Shown here piece after piece: positions 16,479 through 24,736 of a stretch of 64,000 nt of DNA. Location: the NCBI RefSeq assembly GCF_004403185.1, contig NZ_SOHJ01000014.1, forward strand, positions 186,001 to 250,000, in the 5' to 3' direction. How positions within the stretch are numbered: the stretch's first letter is position 1; each line of letters starts with the position of its first letter. Under the pieces are notes generated by a model, which saw nothing but the letters and a program-made list of their open reading frames with translations, was not told the DNA's origin and did no database searches. The position numbers and the translations under genes were made by a program. Source of the stretch: Cryobacterium suzukii (lineage in GTDB: Bacteria; Actinomycetota; Actinomycetes; Actinomycetales; Microbacteriaceae).

Positions 16479-16665
16479 GCGGTCGCGGGTTCGAGCACCA
16501 CGTTTCCGCAGCTGCCGGATCCGACACGGGGCGACTCGCGCCACACGCTTCGATGGCATGGCAGGAAATGGAATTCGTACGTACCGAACGAGGGTCATCC
16601 GTGCACCCCGAACTTCGACGATGAAGGATGCGTGGAAGCCCGCGACCGACGACGCCGGGCAGTCT

Positions 16666-16671
16666 TAGACT
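16666..16671 (+). promoter_or_regulatory. Leaderless -10 box (TAGACT) of the AI-2E family gene
   Basis: TAGACT exactly six bases before the GTG at 16678, with no Shine-Dalgarno. The spacing matches the other leaderless candidates in this window. Confidence 0.45.
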
Positions 16672-16677
16672 GAGCGA

Positions 16678-18105
16678 GTGAGCGAATCTACGGGCAATCC
16701 AGGTACGCGTGCGCAGCTGCGGCTGCGTCGCCGACGTGTCGCCGTTCGGGCGCACGAGCGCGCTGATCAGACCGGGTCCGAGCTCGGCGCTGCGCCGGTC
16801 GAGCTGGTGGCCGCAACGCCCGCCCTCAACGGCGTCGATGAGAACCTGCCGGCCGGTATCCGCTTGGCTGGAGCCTGGTCCTGGCGGCTGATTGTGGTCG
16901 CTGCGGCCATCGCGATTTTGATCTTTCTCATCATTCAGCTGCGCCTGATTGTCATTCCCCTGCTCGTCGCCGTACTCGTATCAGCTTTGCTGATTCCCTT
17001 CGTGGCCTTTCTGGTACGGCACCACTGGCCGAAGGGCCTCGCCGTCGCCGTCGCGATGCTGGGCACGCTGGTGCTTGTCGCCGGACTGGTCACGCTGGCA
17101 TCCACGCAAATAGCCGAGGGTACTGTCGGTTTGAGCGATCGCCTCACCGCGAGTTTCGACAGGCTCAAATCGGTACTCGCGGCGTCGCCCTTGCAATTGT
17201 CGGATACCGAGATCACCAACTATCTTCAGCAGGGCTGGACCGCGATCCAGAATGACAGCGCCGTATTCATCAGCGGTGCCCTCTCGGTGGGAACCACCCT
17301 CGGTCATTTGCTCACCGGGCTGTTGCTCGCACTGTTCAGTTTGCTGTTTATCCTCATCGACGGCAAAGCGATCTGGGGCTGGATCGTGCGATTCTTCCCC
17401 CTGCGTGCCCGCGCTGCCGTCGACGGCGCCGGCATCGCCGGCTGGACCACGCTCGGCAACTTCGCCCGAGTGCAGATTCTGGTCGCCTCCATCGACGCGG
17501 TCGGCATTGGTGTCGGTGCCGCCCTGCTCGGAGTGCCGATGGCCATACCGATCGGCATTTTGGTGTTCCTCGGCTCGTTCATTCCCATTGTCGGCGCCGT
17601 GGCCACCGGTTCCGTGGCCATCATCATCGCCCTGATCTTCAACAATTGGGCCGTCGCCCTCGCCATGCTCGGCGTCGTACTGCTCGTGCAACAGGTCGAA
17701 GGACACGTTCTGCAGCCGCTGATCATGGGAACAGCCGTTAAGGTGCATCCGCTGGCCGTCGTGCTGGTGGTCGCATCTGGAGCCCTGCTCGCCGGAATCC
17801 CCGGCGCTCTGTTCGCCGTGCCCGTAGCCGCAGTGTTGAACGCGATGACCAGCTACGTCGCTGGCGGCACCTGGCGCTCGAGTCCGCCGGCGGAAGTGCC
17901 GACGAGAGGTTCGGTGCTGTGGCAGACCGTACCGCAAAGCCGACCGGGCTACCGCTTCGGCGCGGCGCCGGCCCGGACGGCCCGGGTGCGACCACGGAGC
18001 ATCCGTACCACCCGTGACGGATCCGCCCGCAGCACACCCTCAGATTCCAGCACACCCTCAGATTCCAGCGCACCTGACGCCCAGCACGACAGTTCGGAGA
18101 ACTAA
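16678..18105 (+). CDS. AI-2E family (UPF0118) membrane transporter
   Basis: A 475-residue polytopic protein of the AI-2E/TqsA-PerM family. After a ~60-residue cytosolic N-terminus come three helices (~68-150), a long soluble loop (~150-215), and the conserved C-terminal set including LGVPMAIPIGILVFLGSFIPIVGA and HPLAVVLVVASGALLAGIPGALFAVP. The last ~80 residues are a disordered Arg/Ser/Thr-rich tail with a repeated DSSTPS unit, encoded by a 12-18 bp direct repeat near 18045-18070. Family members act as exporters or Na+/H+ antiporters; the substrate here is unknown. ilvA follows after 3 bp. Confidence 0.9.
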   Translation: MSESTGNPGTRAQLRLRRRRVAVRAHERADQTGSELGAAPVELVAATPALNGVDENLPAGIRLAGAWSWRLIVVAAAIAILIFLIIQLRLIVIPLLVAVLVSALLIPFVAFLVRHHWPKGLAVAVAMLGTLVLVAGLVTLASTQIAEGTVGLSDRLTASFDRLKSVLAASPLQLSDTEITNYLQQGWTAIQNDSAVFISGALSVGTTLGHLLTGLLLALFSLLFILIDGKAIWGWIVRFFPLRARAAVDGAGIAGWTTLGNFARVQILVASIDAVGIGVGAALLGVPMAIPIGILVFLGSFIPIVGAVATGSVAIIIALIFNNWAVALAMLGVVLLVQQVEGHVLQPLIMGTAVKVHPLAVVLVVASGALLAGIPGALFAVPVAAVLNAMTSYVAGGTWRSSPPAEVPTRGSVLWQTVPQSRPGYRFGAAPARTARVRPRSIRTTRDGSARSTPSDSSTPSDSSAPDAQHDSSEN

Positions 18106-18108
18106 AAC

Positions 18109-19344
18109 ATGCCAGAGACCACACTCGTCGCACCCACCCTCGCTGAATTCGAGGCCGCACGCGCGGTTGTCGCCCAGGTCGCCGAGGTGACCCCCATGGA
18201 GAGCTCGCGGTACCTCGCCGACGTGCTGGGAGCGCCGGTCTACCTCAAGTGTGAGAACCTGCAACGCACCGGCTCGTACAAAATTCGAGGCGCCTACAAC
18301 CGGCTGTCCAAGCTCACGGACGAAGAGAAAGCCCGTGGCGTCGTCGCGGCCTCGGCCGGCAACCACGCCCAAGGCGTGGCCTTCGCCGCCAGGGAATTGG
18401 GCATCAAAGCCACCATCTTCATGCCTGTTGGGGTTGCACTGCCCAAGCTCTCGGCCACGCGTGACTACGGCGCGGAGGTGATCCTGCGCGGTACGACCGT
18501 CACCGAACCGCTCCTCGCCGCGGCCGAATATGCCCGCGAGACCGGCGCGATCCTTATTCCGCCTTTTGATCACGCGGACGTCGTCACCGGGCAGGGCACG
18601 CTAGGCCTGGAAATCCTCGATCAGGTACCCGATCTTGAAACCGTCATCGTTCCCATCGGCGGCGGCGGACTGATCTCTGGTGTGGCCAGTGCGCTCAAGC
18701 AGAGTGCCGCCCGGGACGGGCGCCACATCCGGGTCATTGGGGTGCAAGCCGAGAACGCGGCCGCCTACCCGCCGTCCCTCGAGGCCGGTAAGGCCGTGAT
18801 GATCAGCATTCTGCCGACCATCGCTGACGGCATCGCCGTAGCCAAGCCCGGGCTGCTCAACTTTGAGATTGTGCGCGACGCCGTTGACGAGATCGTCACA
18901 GTCAGCGAAGACGACATCGCTCGGGCGCTGCTCGTCCTGCTTGAACGCGGCAAACTCGTCGTCGAACCGGCCGGAGCCGTGGCGGTCGCCGCGATTCTGG
19001 CCGGCAAGGTCACTCCGACTGGGCCAACCGTGGCCATCCTTTCGGGGGGCAATATCGACCCGCTGCTCATGCAGCGCGTGATCAGCCACGGTCTCGCGGC
19101 GTCGGGACGGTACCTTACGCTGCGCATCATGCTGCCGGACCGCCCGGGCCAGCTGGCCCGCATCTCAGAACTGCTCGCCGAGGCCACCGCAAACGTCATC
19201 GAGGTGCTACACACGCGCCACGGGGTCGGTCTCCAGCTGAGCGAGGTTGAACTCGACGTCAGCGTCGAGACCCGGGGGCCGGAGCACCGTCAACACGTCG
19301 TCGACACCCTGCGGGCCGCCGGCTACGAGCCGCAAATCGACTAG
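18109..19344 (+). CDS. ilvA: Threonine ammonia-lyase (threonine dehydratase)
   Basis: A PLP enzyme converting threonine to 2-oxobutyrate and ammonia, the entry step of isoleucine synthesis. The PLP lysine lies in SYKIRGAYN (~residue 58), SAGNHAQGVA binds the substrate and the Gly-rich loop IGGGGLISG binds phosphate. The C-terminal ~85 residues (from RYLTLRIMLPDRPGQLARI) form one ACT-like regulatory domain. At 411 residues it matches the single-ACT type (tdcB-like/short IlvA) and may be either biosynthetic or catabolic. It lies 3 bp after the AI-2E gene and is convergent with greA. Confidence 0.93.
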   Translation: MPETTLVAPTLAEFEAARAVVAQVAEVTPMESSRYLADVLGAPVYLKCENLQRTGSYKIRGAYNRLSKLTDEEKARGVVAASAGNHAQGVAFAARELGIKATIFMPVGVALPKLSATRDYGAEVILRGTTVTEPLLAAAEYARETGAILIPPFDHADVVTGQGTLGLEILDQVPDLETVIVPIGGGGLISGVASALKQSAARDGRHIRVIGVQAENAAAYPPSLEAGKAVMISILPTIADGIAVAKPGLLNFEIVRDAVDEIVTVSEDDIARALLVLLERGKLVVEPAGAVAVAAILAGKVTPTGPTVAILSGGNIDPLLMQRVISHGLAASGRYLTLRIMLPDRPGQLARISELLAEATANVIEVLHTRHGVGLQLSEVELDVSVETRGPEHRQHVVDTLRAAGYEPQID

Positions 19345-19372
19345 CGCTGGCGCGCGCCACCGGTCGGCGCAT

Positions 19373-19456
19373 AACTCCTGCAATTTGTGATGCTTCCCGA
19401 ACGGATGCCCGGAATTCCGGGGAACTTTTCTGCCGCGGCTGCAAATTGCAGGAGTT
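19373..19456. terminator. Long-armed 84-bp hairpin between ilvA and greA
   Basis: A perfect 15-bp inverted repeat (19373-19387 AACTCCTGCAATTTG with 19442-19456) encloses 54 bp that include the 12-bp palindrome CCGGAATTCCGG near 19410-19421. It occupies a convergent gap. The long loop is unlike a simple terminator and may be a dispersed palindromic repeat. Confidence 0.6.
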
Positions 19457-19484
19457 GCGGTGCGGGTATACGACCGGGTACGGG

Positions 19485-19976
19485 TCAGGCTCCGGTGAAC
19501 GTCTCCACGTTGGAGATGTGGACGGAAATTTCCTTGCCGTTCGGCGTGGTGTAGCTCGTCTTCGCGCCCACCTTGAGTCCGATGATGGCCGCGCCGAGCG
19601 GGCTCTGCTCGCTGAACACATCAAGGTCGCTGTTGGCGCCGATCTCGCGGCTGCCGATCAGAAAACGGCTCTCGTCGCCGGCGATGGTGGCGGTGATGAC
19701 GGTACCGGGAACGACGACGCCGTTGCTCTCGGGAGCGTGGCCGACCTCGGCGGTGCGCAGCAGCACGGTGAGAGTGCGGATGCGCGCCTCCATCTTGCCC
19801 TGCTCTTCTTTCGCCGCGTGATAGCCGGCGTTCTCCTTGAGGTCGCCTTCTTCCCGGGCGGACTCGATCTTCTTCGCGATATCGCCCCGGCCGAAGTTGC
19901 TCAGTGTCGCCAGTTCCGCCGCGAGACGGTCGTGGGCCTCCTGAGTTAGCCAGGTGACCGTTGTGTCGGTAGTCAC
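19485..19976 (-). CDS. greA: Transcription elongation factor GreA
   Basis: A 163-residue Gre factor that stimulates RNA polymerase cleavage of backtracked transcripts. The N-terminal coiled coil (~8-80) holds the acidic tip EGDLKENAGYHAAKEEQG with the D/E pair that coordinates the second Mg2+; the C-terminal FKBP-like domain ends SPLGAAIIGLKVGAKTSYTTPNG. GTG 19976 is chosen because AAGGAG lies 7 nt upstream and the coiled coil starts a few residues later; longer readings would lack an SD. It is convergent with ilvA and precedes the DUF4307-mca block found in other actinobacteria. Confidence 0.95.
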   Translation of the reverse strand: MTTDTTVTWLTQEAHDRLAAELATLSNFGRGDIAKKIESAREEGDLKENAGYHAAKEEQGKMEARIRTLTVLLRTAEVGHAPESNGVVVPGTVITATIAGDESRFLIGSREIGANSDLDVFSEQSPLGAAIIGLKVGAKTSYTTPNGKEISVHISNVETFTGA

Positions 19977-20072
19977 GAGTGATCTCCTTTGTGACGCTCG
20001 AGCGCAGAATGGCCGGTGAGGCCGCGCGAATATAGCCGACACCCCGACGATTGCCGAGGCGAATACGTCAGT

Positions 20073-20582
20073 TTAGGTCAGCCAGCACTGGTAAATCAAA
20101 CCCGTGTTGCTCAGGTCGGTGGTGCGCAGAATCTCGGTGAAGGACCGGTTGTACAACGTCGATGGCGGCAGGTCGATGATCTTCCAGCCGACCACAGAAT
20201 AGCTTTCGTTGAGCGCCTGCACCGCGCAACTCGCTGCCCGGTTCACCGGCAGCGCGACCTCGAAGGTCACGCTGACACTGTGCTCGTCAATAATGGTGTG
20301 GCCGATATCGCGGGCTTCGATTTGAGTGGATGCCCCGTCCAGACCGGTCCACAGCACCCACGCCCCCAGCACCAGCACAAAAATGCCGCCCAGGCCCCAG
20401 AGGATTCGGCGATCCCGTCGCTTGCGGGTGGGCGTGCGACCGTAGCGTGATTGGATCACAGGGCTCTCGATCGGCGCTGGGGCCGCCGAGACATCCGATT
20501 CGTCGAGGCGATAGGGCTCACGGCTCGACTGGACTCCGGTGGGCGTGCTGTTATCGGGCACTGGTGATTTCACACTTTCCAT
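20073..20582 (-). CDS. DUF4307 domain-containing membrane protein
   Basis: A 169-residue protein with a ~65-residue disordered, charged N-terminus, one membrane helix (~64-83, ILWGLGGIFVLVLGAWVLW) and an extracytoplasmic domain with VSVTFEVALPVNRAASCAVQALN, characteristic of DUF4307. The function of this family is unknown. It lies divergent from mca and next to greA, the same neighbourhood as Rv1081c in M. tuberculosis (remembered synteny). Confidence 0.88.
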   Translation of the reverse strand: MESVKSPVPDNSTPTGVQSSREPYRLDESDVSAAPAPIESPVIQSRYGRTPTRKRRDRRILWGLGGIFVLVLGAWVLWTGLDGASTQIEARDIGHTIIDEHSVSVTFEVALPVNRAASCAVQALNESYSVVGWKIIDLPPSTLYNRSFTEILRTTDLSNTGLIYQCWLT

Positions 20583-20643
20583 GGAGCGATTAGGCTGGTA
20601 TCTAGGATATCTGGCCTAAGGTTATCCGGCATTCCTGAGGAGT

Positions 20644-21510
20644 ATGGTGACGCTGCGACTGATGGCTGTACATGCCCATCCCGACGACGAATCGAGCAAG
20701 GGCGCGGCTACGTACGCCTATTACCGCAGCCTCGGCGCTGAGGTGCTCATTGTGAGTTGCACCGGTGGCGAGCGCGGCAGCATTCTGAACCCCGCGATGG
20801 ACGGTCACGCGATGGCCGAACGCGACATATCCGGACTGCGTCGCCTGGAGATGCAGGGCGCCCAGCAGGCGCTCGGCGTGCAGCACCGCTGGCTTGGCTT
20901 CGAAGATTCCGGCATGAACGAGGATAAGTCTGTGCCGCCGAACTCCTTCGCCGACATTCCACTGGAGTATTCGGCCGAACCCCTCGTCACTCTCGTGCGT
21001 GAGTTTCGCCCCCAGGTGCTGATCACCTATGACGAAAACGGCGGCTACCCGCACCCGGACCACATCCGCTGTCACGAGGTCTCTCTCGAAGCATTTCGCG
21101 CGGCCGCCGACCCCGATCGGTACCCGAGTTCGGGAGCGCCCTGGCAGATCGACAAGCTCTACTACGACCGCATCTTCAACCTCGAGCGCATCGACGCGAT
21201 GTACCTCGCGCTCAGCGTGGCCGAGCCGGATTCTCCGCTTCTGGAACCGCTCCAGGCGGCGCGGGAGCGCATGGAGAATTATCCCAAGCTCGCCACCACC
21301 CACGTTCCGGCCGGCGATTTTCTCGACGTACGCGATGCGGCCCTGCGGTCGCACGCGAGCCAGGTTTCGCCAGACAGCAGCTTCTTTTTCTGGCCCAATG
21401 ATCTGGTACGCGAGGCCTGGCCGTACGAAGACTTCCAACTCGTCGAATCGAAAGTAGACACCGAAATGCCCGAATCTGATCTCTTCGCCGGAATCCAGGA
21501 CGACGAATGA
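20644..21510 (+). CDS. mca: Mycothiol S-conjugate amidase
   Basis: A 288-residue zinc amidase of the LmbE/PIG-L fold. It cleaves mycothiol-toxin conjugates to release mercapturic acids for export, so the organism should make mycothiol. The zinc motif is HAHPDDE (~10-16), followed by SCTGGERG and a third ligand region YPHPDHIRCHE. GAGGAG precedes the start. The following small membrane-protein gene overlaps its stop by 4 bp. The related MshB deacetylase is shorter in its C-terminal part, and the GERGSILNP and Asp-Glu-rich C-terminal pattern favours Mca. Confidence 0.92.
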   Translation: MVTLRLMAVHAHPDDESSKGAATYAYYRSLGAEVLIVSCTGGERGSILNPAMDGHAMAERDISGLRRLEMQGAQQALGVQHRWLGFEDSGMNEDKSVPPNSFADIPLEYSAEPLVTLVREFRPQVLITYDENGGYPHPDHIRCHEVSLEAFRAAADPDRYPSSGAPWQIDKLYYDRIFNLERIDAMYLALSVAEPDSPLLEPLQAARERMENYPKLATTHVPAGDFLDVRDAALRSHASQVSPDSSFFFWPNDLVREAWPYEDFQLVESKVDTEMPESDLFAGIQDDE

Positions 21511-21785
21511 TCCCGATACTCAACGACGCGATGAACGCCTCGATCAACGTCGTGCTCGCCGTCACACCGACCCCCGACCCCGACTTTGATCCGACCACCG
21601 TCACACCGGGTGTCGTCGGGTTCGTGGTTTTCTTCCTCATCGCGGTGGCGACACTGTTGCTGTGTTTGGACGTGGTGCGTCGCATCCGTCGCACCACGTA
21701 CCGTGCCGAGATCAAAGAACGGCTCGACGCTGAACTCGCGGAGCGCGACGCCGACCAGACCGCTCCGAGCGACAAACCCGATTAG
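21507..21785 (+). CDS. Small single-helix membrane protein downstream of mca
   Basis: A 92-residue protein with an N-terminal stretch rich in Asn/Pro/Asp, one strong membrane helix (~36-58, VVGFVVFFLIAVATLLLCL) and a charged cytosolic tail. The ATG overlaps the mca TGA (ATGA), so it is translationally coupled. Small membrane proteins in this place are common in actinobacteria (Rv1083-like, remembered synteny). No enzymatic motif is visible; function unknown. Confidence 0.8.
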   Translation: MIPILNDAMNASINVVLAVTPTPDPDFDPTTVTPGVVGFVVFFLIAVATLLLCLDVVRRIRRTTYRAEIKERLDAELAERDADQTAPSDKPD

Positions 21786-21788
21786 GAA

Positions 21789-21806
21789 CGCTCTACGGGT
21801 AGAGCG
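21789..21806. terminator. Compact bidirectional hairpin inside the trhA stop region
   Basis: CGCTCTA (21789-21795), loop CGGG, TAGAGCG (21800-21806): a perfect 7-bp stem. The trhA TAG stop (21795-21793) lies inside it, and only 7 bp separate the convergent stops. Confidence 0.5.
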
Positions 21807-22494
21807 GATGCGTGGCGATCAGAAGTATCGCCGCAAAATGACACAGGAACGCCACGACCGTCAGGGTGTGGAAAATCTCGTGAAAGCCGAACACTCCCGG
21901 AACCGGGTTGGGCTTTTTCAGCCCGTAGATGACCGCGCCGACCGTATAGCAGAGTCCGCCGATCAGAATGAGCGTCATCATCGGGGCGTTGGCCTGAAAG
22001 AAATCCACGATGAACAACAGCGCACCGTAGCCGAGCACCAGGTAAAGCGGCACGTACAGCCAGCGCGGAGCGTGGATCCAGAACACCCGAAAGATAATGC
22101 CGAGCCCGGCGCCGCCCCAGACCAGCCAGAGCAAAAGCGTCGCCTTCTCCGGCGGCAGCGCAAGCACGGTGATCGGCGTGTACGATCCGGCGATCAGAAG
22201 AAATATGTTGGCGTGGTCAATGCGCTTGAGCATGATGCGGGTGCGCGGCTGCCAGTTGAAGCGGTGGTATAGCGCCGAATTACCAAACAGCAGCATCGAG
22301 CTGAGCACGAACACGGCAGAGCTGATCTTGGCCGCTGACCCCTCGGCGAGCACGAGCAGCACGATGCCGGCCACGATCGTCACGGGAAAAGTTCCGGCGT
22401 GAATCCAGCCGCGCCAGGTCGGTTTGACGTCCTCCGGATGGGCGTCAGCCGCCTCGATCAACGGCAGATTGGGGATATCGTGCTCGGTGGACAT
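21793..22494 (-). CDS. trhA: Hemolysin III / PAQR family membrane protein
   Basis: A 233-residue seven-helix protein of the hemolysin III (PAQR) family, proposed metal-dependent membrane hydrolases involved in membrane-lipid homeostasis. Conserved features include SALYHRF (~90, first His), a RIDHANIFLLIAGSYTP segment and the C-terminal GFHEIFHTLTV with two more histidines. ATG 22494 starts just before the cytosolic N-terminus; no Shine-Dalgarno is present, but TATCCT lies six bases upstream, pointing to a leaderless transcript. It is divergent from the Z-prenyl transferase gene, 69 bp away. Confidence 0.92.
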   Translation of the reverse strand: MSTEHDIPNLPLIEAADAHPEDVKPTWRGWIHAGTFPVTIVAGIVLLVLAEGSAAKISSAVFVLSSMLLFGNSALYHRFNWQPRTRIMLKRIDHANIFLLIAGSYTPITVLALPPEKATLLLWLVWGGAGLGIIFRVFWIHAPRWLYVPLYLVLGYGALLFIVDFFQANAPMMTLILIGGLCYTVGAVIYGLKKPNPVPGVFGFHEIFHTLTVVAFLCHFAAILLIATHPLYP

Positions 22495-22500
22495 GATGCA

Positions 22501-22506
22501 AGGATA
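22501..22506 (-). promoter_or_regulatory. Leaderless -10 box (TATCCT) of trhA
   Basis: TATCCT exactly six bases before the ATG at 22494, no Shine-Dalgarno. Confidence 0.5.
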
Positions 22507-22551
22507 CGACAGGGCGTGGCTGGTGTGCCGCGAACGCTCGTCGGAGTGGAC

Positions 22552-22557
22552 TAGCGT
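22552..22557 (+). promoter_or_regulatory. Leaderless -10 box (TAGCGT) of the Z-prenyl transferase gene
   Basis: TAGCGT exactly six bases before the GTG at 22564, no Shine-Dalgarno. The divergent trhA box is about 45 bp away. Confidence 0.45.
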
Positions 22558-22563
22558 AACTGT

Positions 22564-23349
22564 GTGCAGAAACCCCAAGTTCCCTCAGCGCGCGGCCTCC
22601 TCTACAGGCTGTATCAGCGCCGACTGAGGCGCGGACTCACGCCGGAGCACCTGCCCCGTCACGTCGCCATGATCATCGACGGCAACAGGCGCTGGGCCAG
22701 GCAACTGGGGTTTCAGACGGCTGCACACGGGCACCGAGCCGGTGCCGCAAAGATGCGCGAATTTTTGGAATGGTGTGACGACCTCAAAATTTCGGTGGTC
22801 ACGCTGTACCTGCTCTCGTCCGACAACCTCACCCAGCGGCCAGCTGATGAACTCGCCGATCTGATCGAGATCATCGCTGACCTGGCCGAAGAGCTCTCGC
22901 ACTATCGCGATTGGCGGGTGCAGCAGGTGGGGTCCAAGGCTGGCTTGCCTCTTCCGCTCGTTGCAGCGCTCGATGCAGCGGATGCGCGCACCAGCAGCTA
23001 CAAGGGACTGCACGTGAATCTCGCGGTCGGCTATGGCGGGCGCACGGAGATCACCGACGCAATGCGCAGCATCGTCGCCACCCACCACGCGCACGGCGGT
23101 ACGCTGGAGGACCTCGCGGAGACCCTCACGCCGGAGCTGATCGGCCAGCACCTCTACACCGGGGGGCAGCCCGACCCCGACCTCGTTATCCGCACCTCGG
23201 GCGAGCAACGGCTAAGCGATTTCATGCTCTGGCAAAGCGCGCACAGTGAGTTCTATTTCGTCGAAGCCCTCGGACCCGACCTGCGTCAGATTGATTTTCT
23301 GCGCGCCCTCCGCGATTTTTCCCGCCGCCAGCGGCGGTTCGGCGGGTAG
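22564..23349 (+). CDS. Isoprenyl transferase (cis-prenyltransferase, UppS family)
   Basis: A 261-residue cis-prenyltransferase that condenses isopentenyl diphosphate with an allylic diphosphate. The signature AMIIDGNRRWARQ has the catalytic Asp (~residue 40); later conserved segments are YLLSSDNLTQRP, VNLAVGYGGRTEI and DLVIRTSGEQRLSDFMLWQSAHSEFYF. The second-half pattern and the position next to trhA resemble Rv1086, the short-chain (2Z,6E)-farnesyl diphosphate synthase, rather than the long-chain UppS; the product length cannot be read from sequence alone, so no symbol is given. Essential for the polyprenyl carrier of cell-wall synthesis. Confidence 0.9.
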   Translation: MQKPQVPSARGLLYRLYQRRLRRGLTPEHLPRHVAMIIDGNRRWARQLGFQTAAHGHRAGAAKMREFLEWCDDLKISVVTLYLLSSDNLTQRPADELADLIEIIADLAEELSHYRDWRVQQVGSKAGLPLPLVAALDAADARTSSYKGLHVNLAVGYGGRTEITDAMRSIVATHHAHGGTLEDLAETLTPELIGQHLYTGGQPDPDLVIRTSGEQRLSDFMLWQSAHSEFYFVEALGPDLRQIDFLRALRDFSRRQRRFGG

Positions 23350-23388
23350 CCCAGATTATGGGGTGAGATCAGCGGGGGGGAAATTTGT

Positions 23389-24531
23389 TTGACAACCGAT
23401 TGGACCCGCATGACTTCGCTCCAGAACTTCACCGACGGCTTTCGTAACGAGCCCGGTTACCTCGACTTCGGTCGGGTCGGCCCGCTCTCCGAGGTTGTGA
23501 TGGCGGAGACTCTCGGCCAGAACGAGGTCCTTTCCCGCGCCCGATTCGGCAGCCTCGACCACCTGACTGAGCAGGATTTGCGTGCCCGCACCGCGGTATC
23601 CGCTCTCACCGGTTTCACCCCCGACCAGGTCGTGCTGCAGCCCAACACCAGCTCGGGCCTGATGCAGGCCATGTTTGGTCTGACCGGTTCCGTGCTGCTG
23701 TCGGCTGGTGACTTTCCCAGCGTGCCGTTTGCGGCCGTGCGCGCTGCTGAGGCGCTGAACGTGGTCACCCCAGTTTGGTTGGAGACCGAACGAGGTCGGG
23801 TCACTCCCGGCCAGATCCGCGACCAGCTCACCCCTGCCGTTGCGGCTGTCGCGGTGTGTCTCGTCGATTCCCGCACGGGCTATCGCGCCGACCTCGACGG
23901 TATCCGCCAGGTCATCGGCGATCGCCTGCTCATTGTTGACGCGATCCAGGGCTTTGGTGTCGTTGATGCAGCCTTTGAGGCCGCGGATGTCGTCGCTTCC
24001 GGTGGGCAGAAATGGACGCGGGCCGGTTGGGGCACCGGTTTTCTGGCCCTGAGCGAGCGGGCCCTCGAACGCCTCGTACCGGTCTATTCCGGCTATGTCG
24101 GAACCGACATTGCCGAGCCGTGGGACGAGGTCACCCCGCCCAGCTACAGCGCCAGGGCCTTTCGGATCACCAACGGCGACGCCATCGCGCAGGCGCGGTT
24201 TGCGGCGGCTTTGGAACAGACCGCTGATGTCGGCGTCGACGTCGTCCAGGCCGCCATGAATGACAACGTCTCTCAAATAATCGAACTCGTCGACGAATTT
24301 GTCATCGACCTCGTCTCGCCCCGCGATGTTCGGGAGCGCGCGGGCATCGTCGTACTCGCACCGCCGGCGGAACTGCTCACCACACTCGTGGCGAGCCTGC
24401 ACAACCACGGCATTACGGCCACTACGCGTGGCACAACCGTGCGCTTGAGCGTGCACGCGGCCCTCGACCCCGACACGGTCACCATGCTGAAGGGGGCACT
24501 CACCGCCTACGCCCTCACCGCCACGTACTAG
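23389..24531 (+). CDS. Class V aminotransferase-fold PLP enzyme
   Basis: About 380 residues of fold-type I PLP enzyme. Conserved features: PNTSSGLMQAMFGL (phosphate loop), DSRTGYRADL, the Asp in LLIVDAIQGFG, and the Schiff-base lysine in SGGQKWT (~residue 208). It resembles cysteine-desulfurase/kynureninase-like class V proteins, but the substrate is not predictable. The TTG at 23389 has a GGGGGG run 8 nt upstream; ATG 23410 is a possible alternative start. It is not obviously in an operon, lying between the prenyl transferase and phoH genes. Confidence 0.85.
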   Translation: MTTDWTRMTSLQNFTDGFRNEPGYLDFGRVGPLSEVVMAETLGQNEVLSRARFGSLDHLTEQDLRARTAVSALTGFTPDQVVLQPNTSSGLMQAMFGLTGSVLLSAGDFPSVPFAAVRAAEALNVVTPVWLETERGRVTPGQIRDQLTPAVAAVAVCLVDSRTGYRADLDGIRQVIGDRLLIVDAIQGFGVVDAAFEAADVVASGGQKWTRAGWGTGFLALSERALERLVPVYSGYVGTDIAEPWDEVTPPSYSARAFRITNGDAIAQARFAAALEQTADVGVDVVQAAMNDNVSQIIELVDEFVIDLVSPRDVRERAGIVVLAPPAELLTTLVASLHNHGITATTRGTTVRLSVHAALDPDTVTMLKGALTAYALTATY

Positions 24532-24736
24532 CATTCCCGCGGTACAGACCGACCGTTTGCCTCAACGTAAGGTGAACGACAGATTTTCGTAGGCGTGTCG
24601 GGTTTCTTTTTGCACCGGTAAGTCGTAGCGTCGCTTTCATCAGGTACGGCACCTGATCGAGACGGCCATATAAGTACGGCTCGAGAATTGCTTGATGGCC
24701 AGCTCGCCAAAGTGATCCGCGTCCTCGTGACGCAGG

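Noticed and set aside
24532..24736. Possible tRNA or small RNA before phoH
   Set aside because: No cloverleaf or terminator-like U-tract could be drawn; the region contains only a loose TATAAG-like box.
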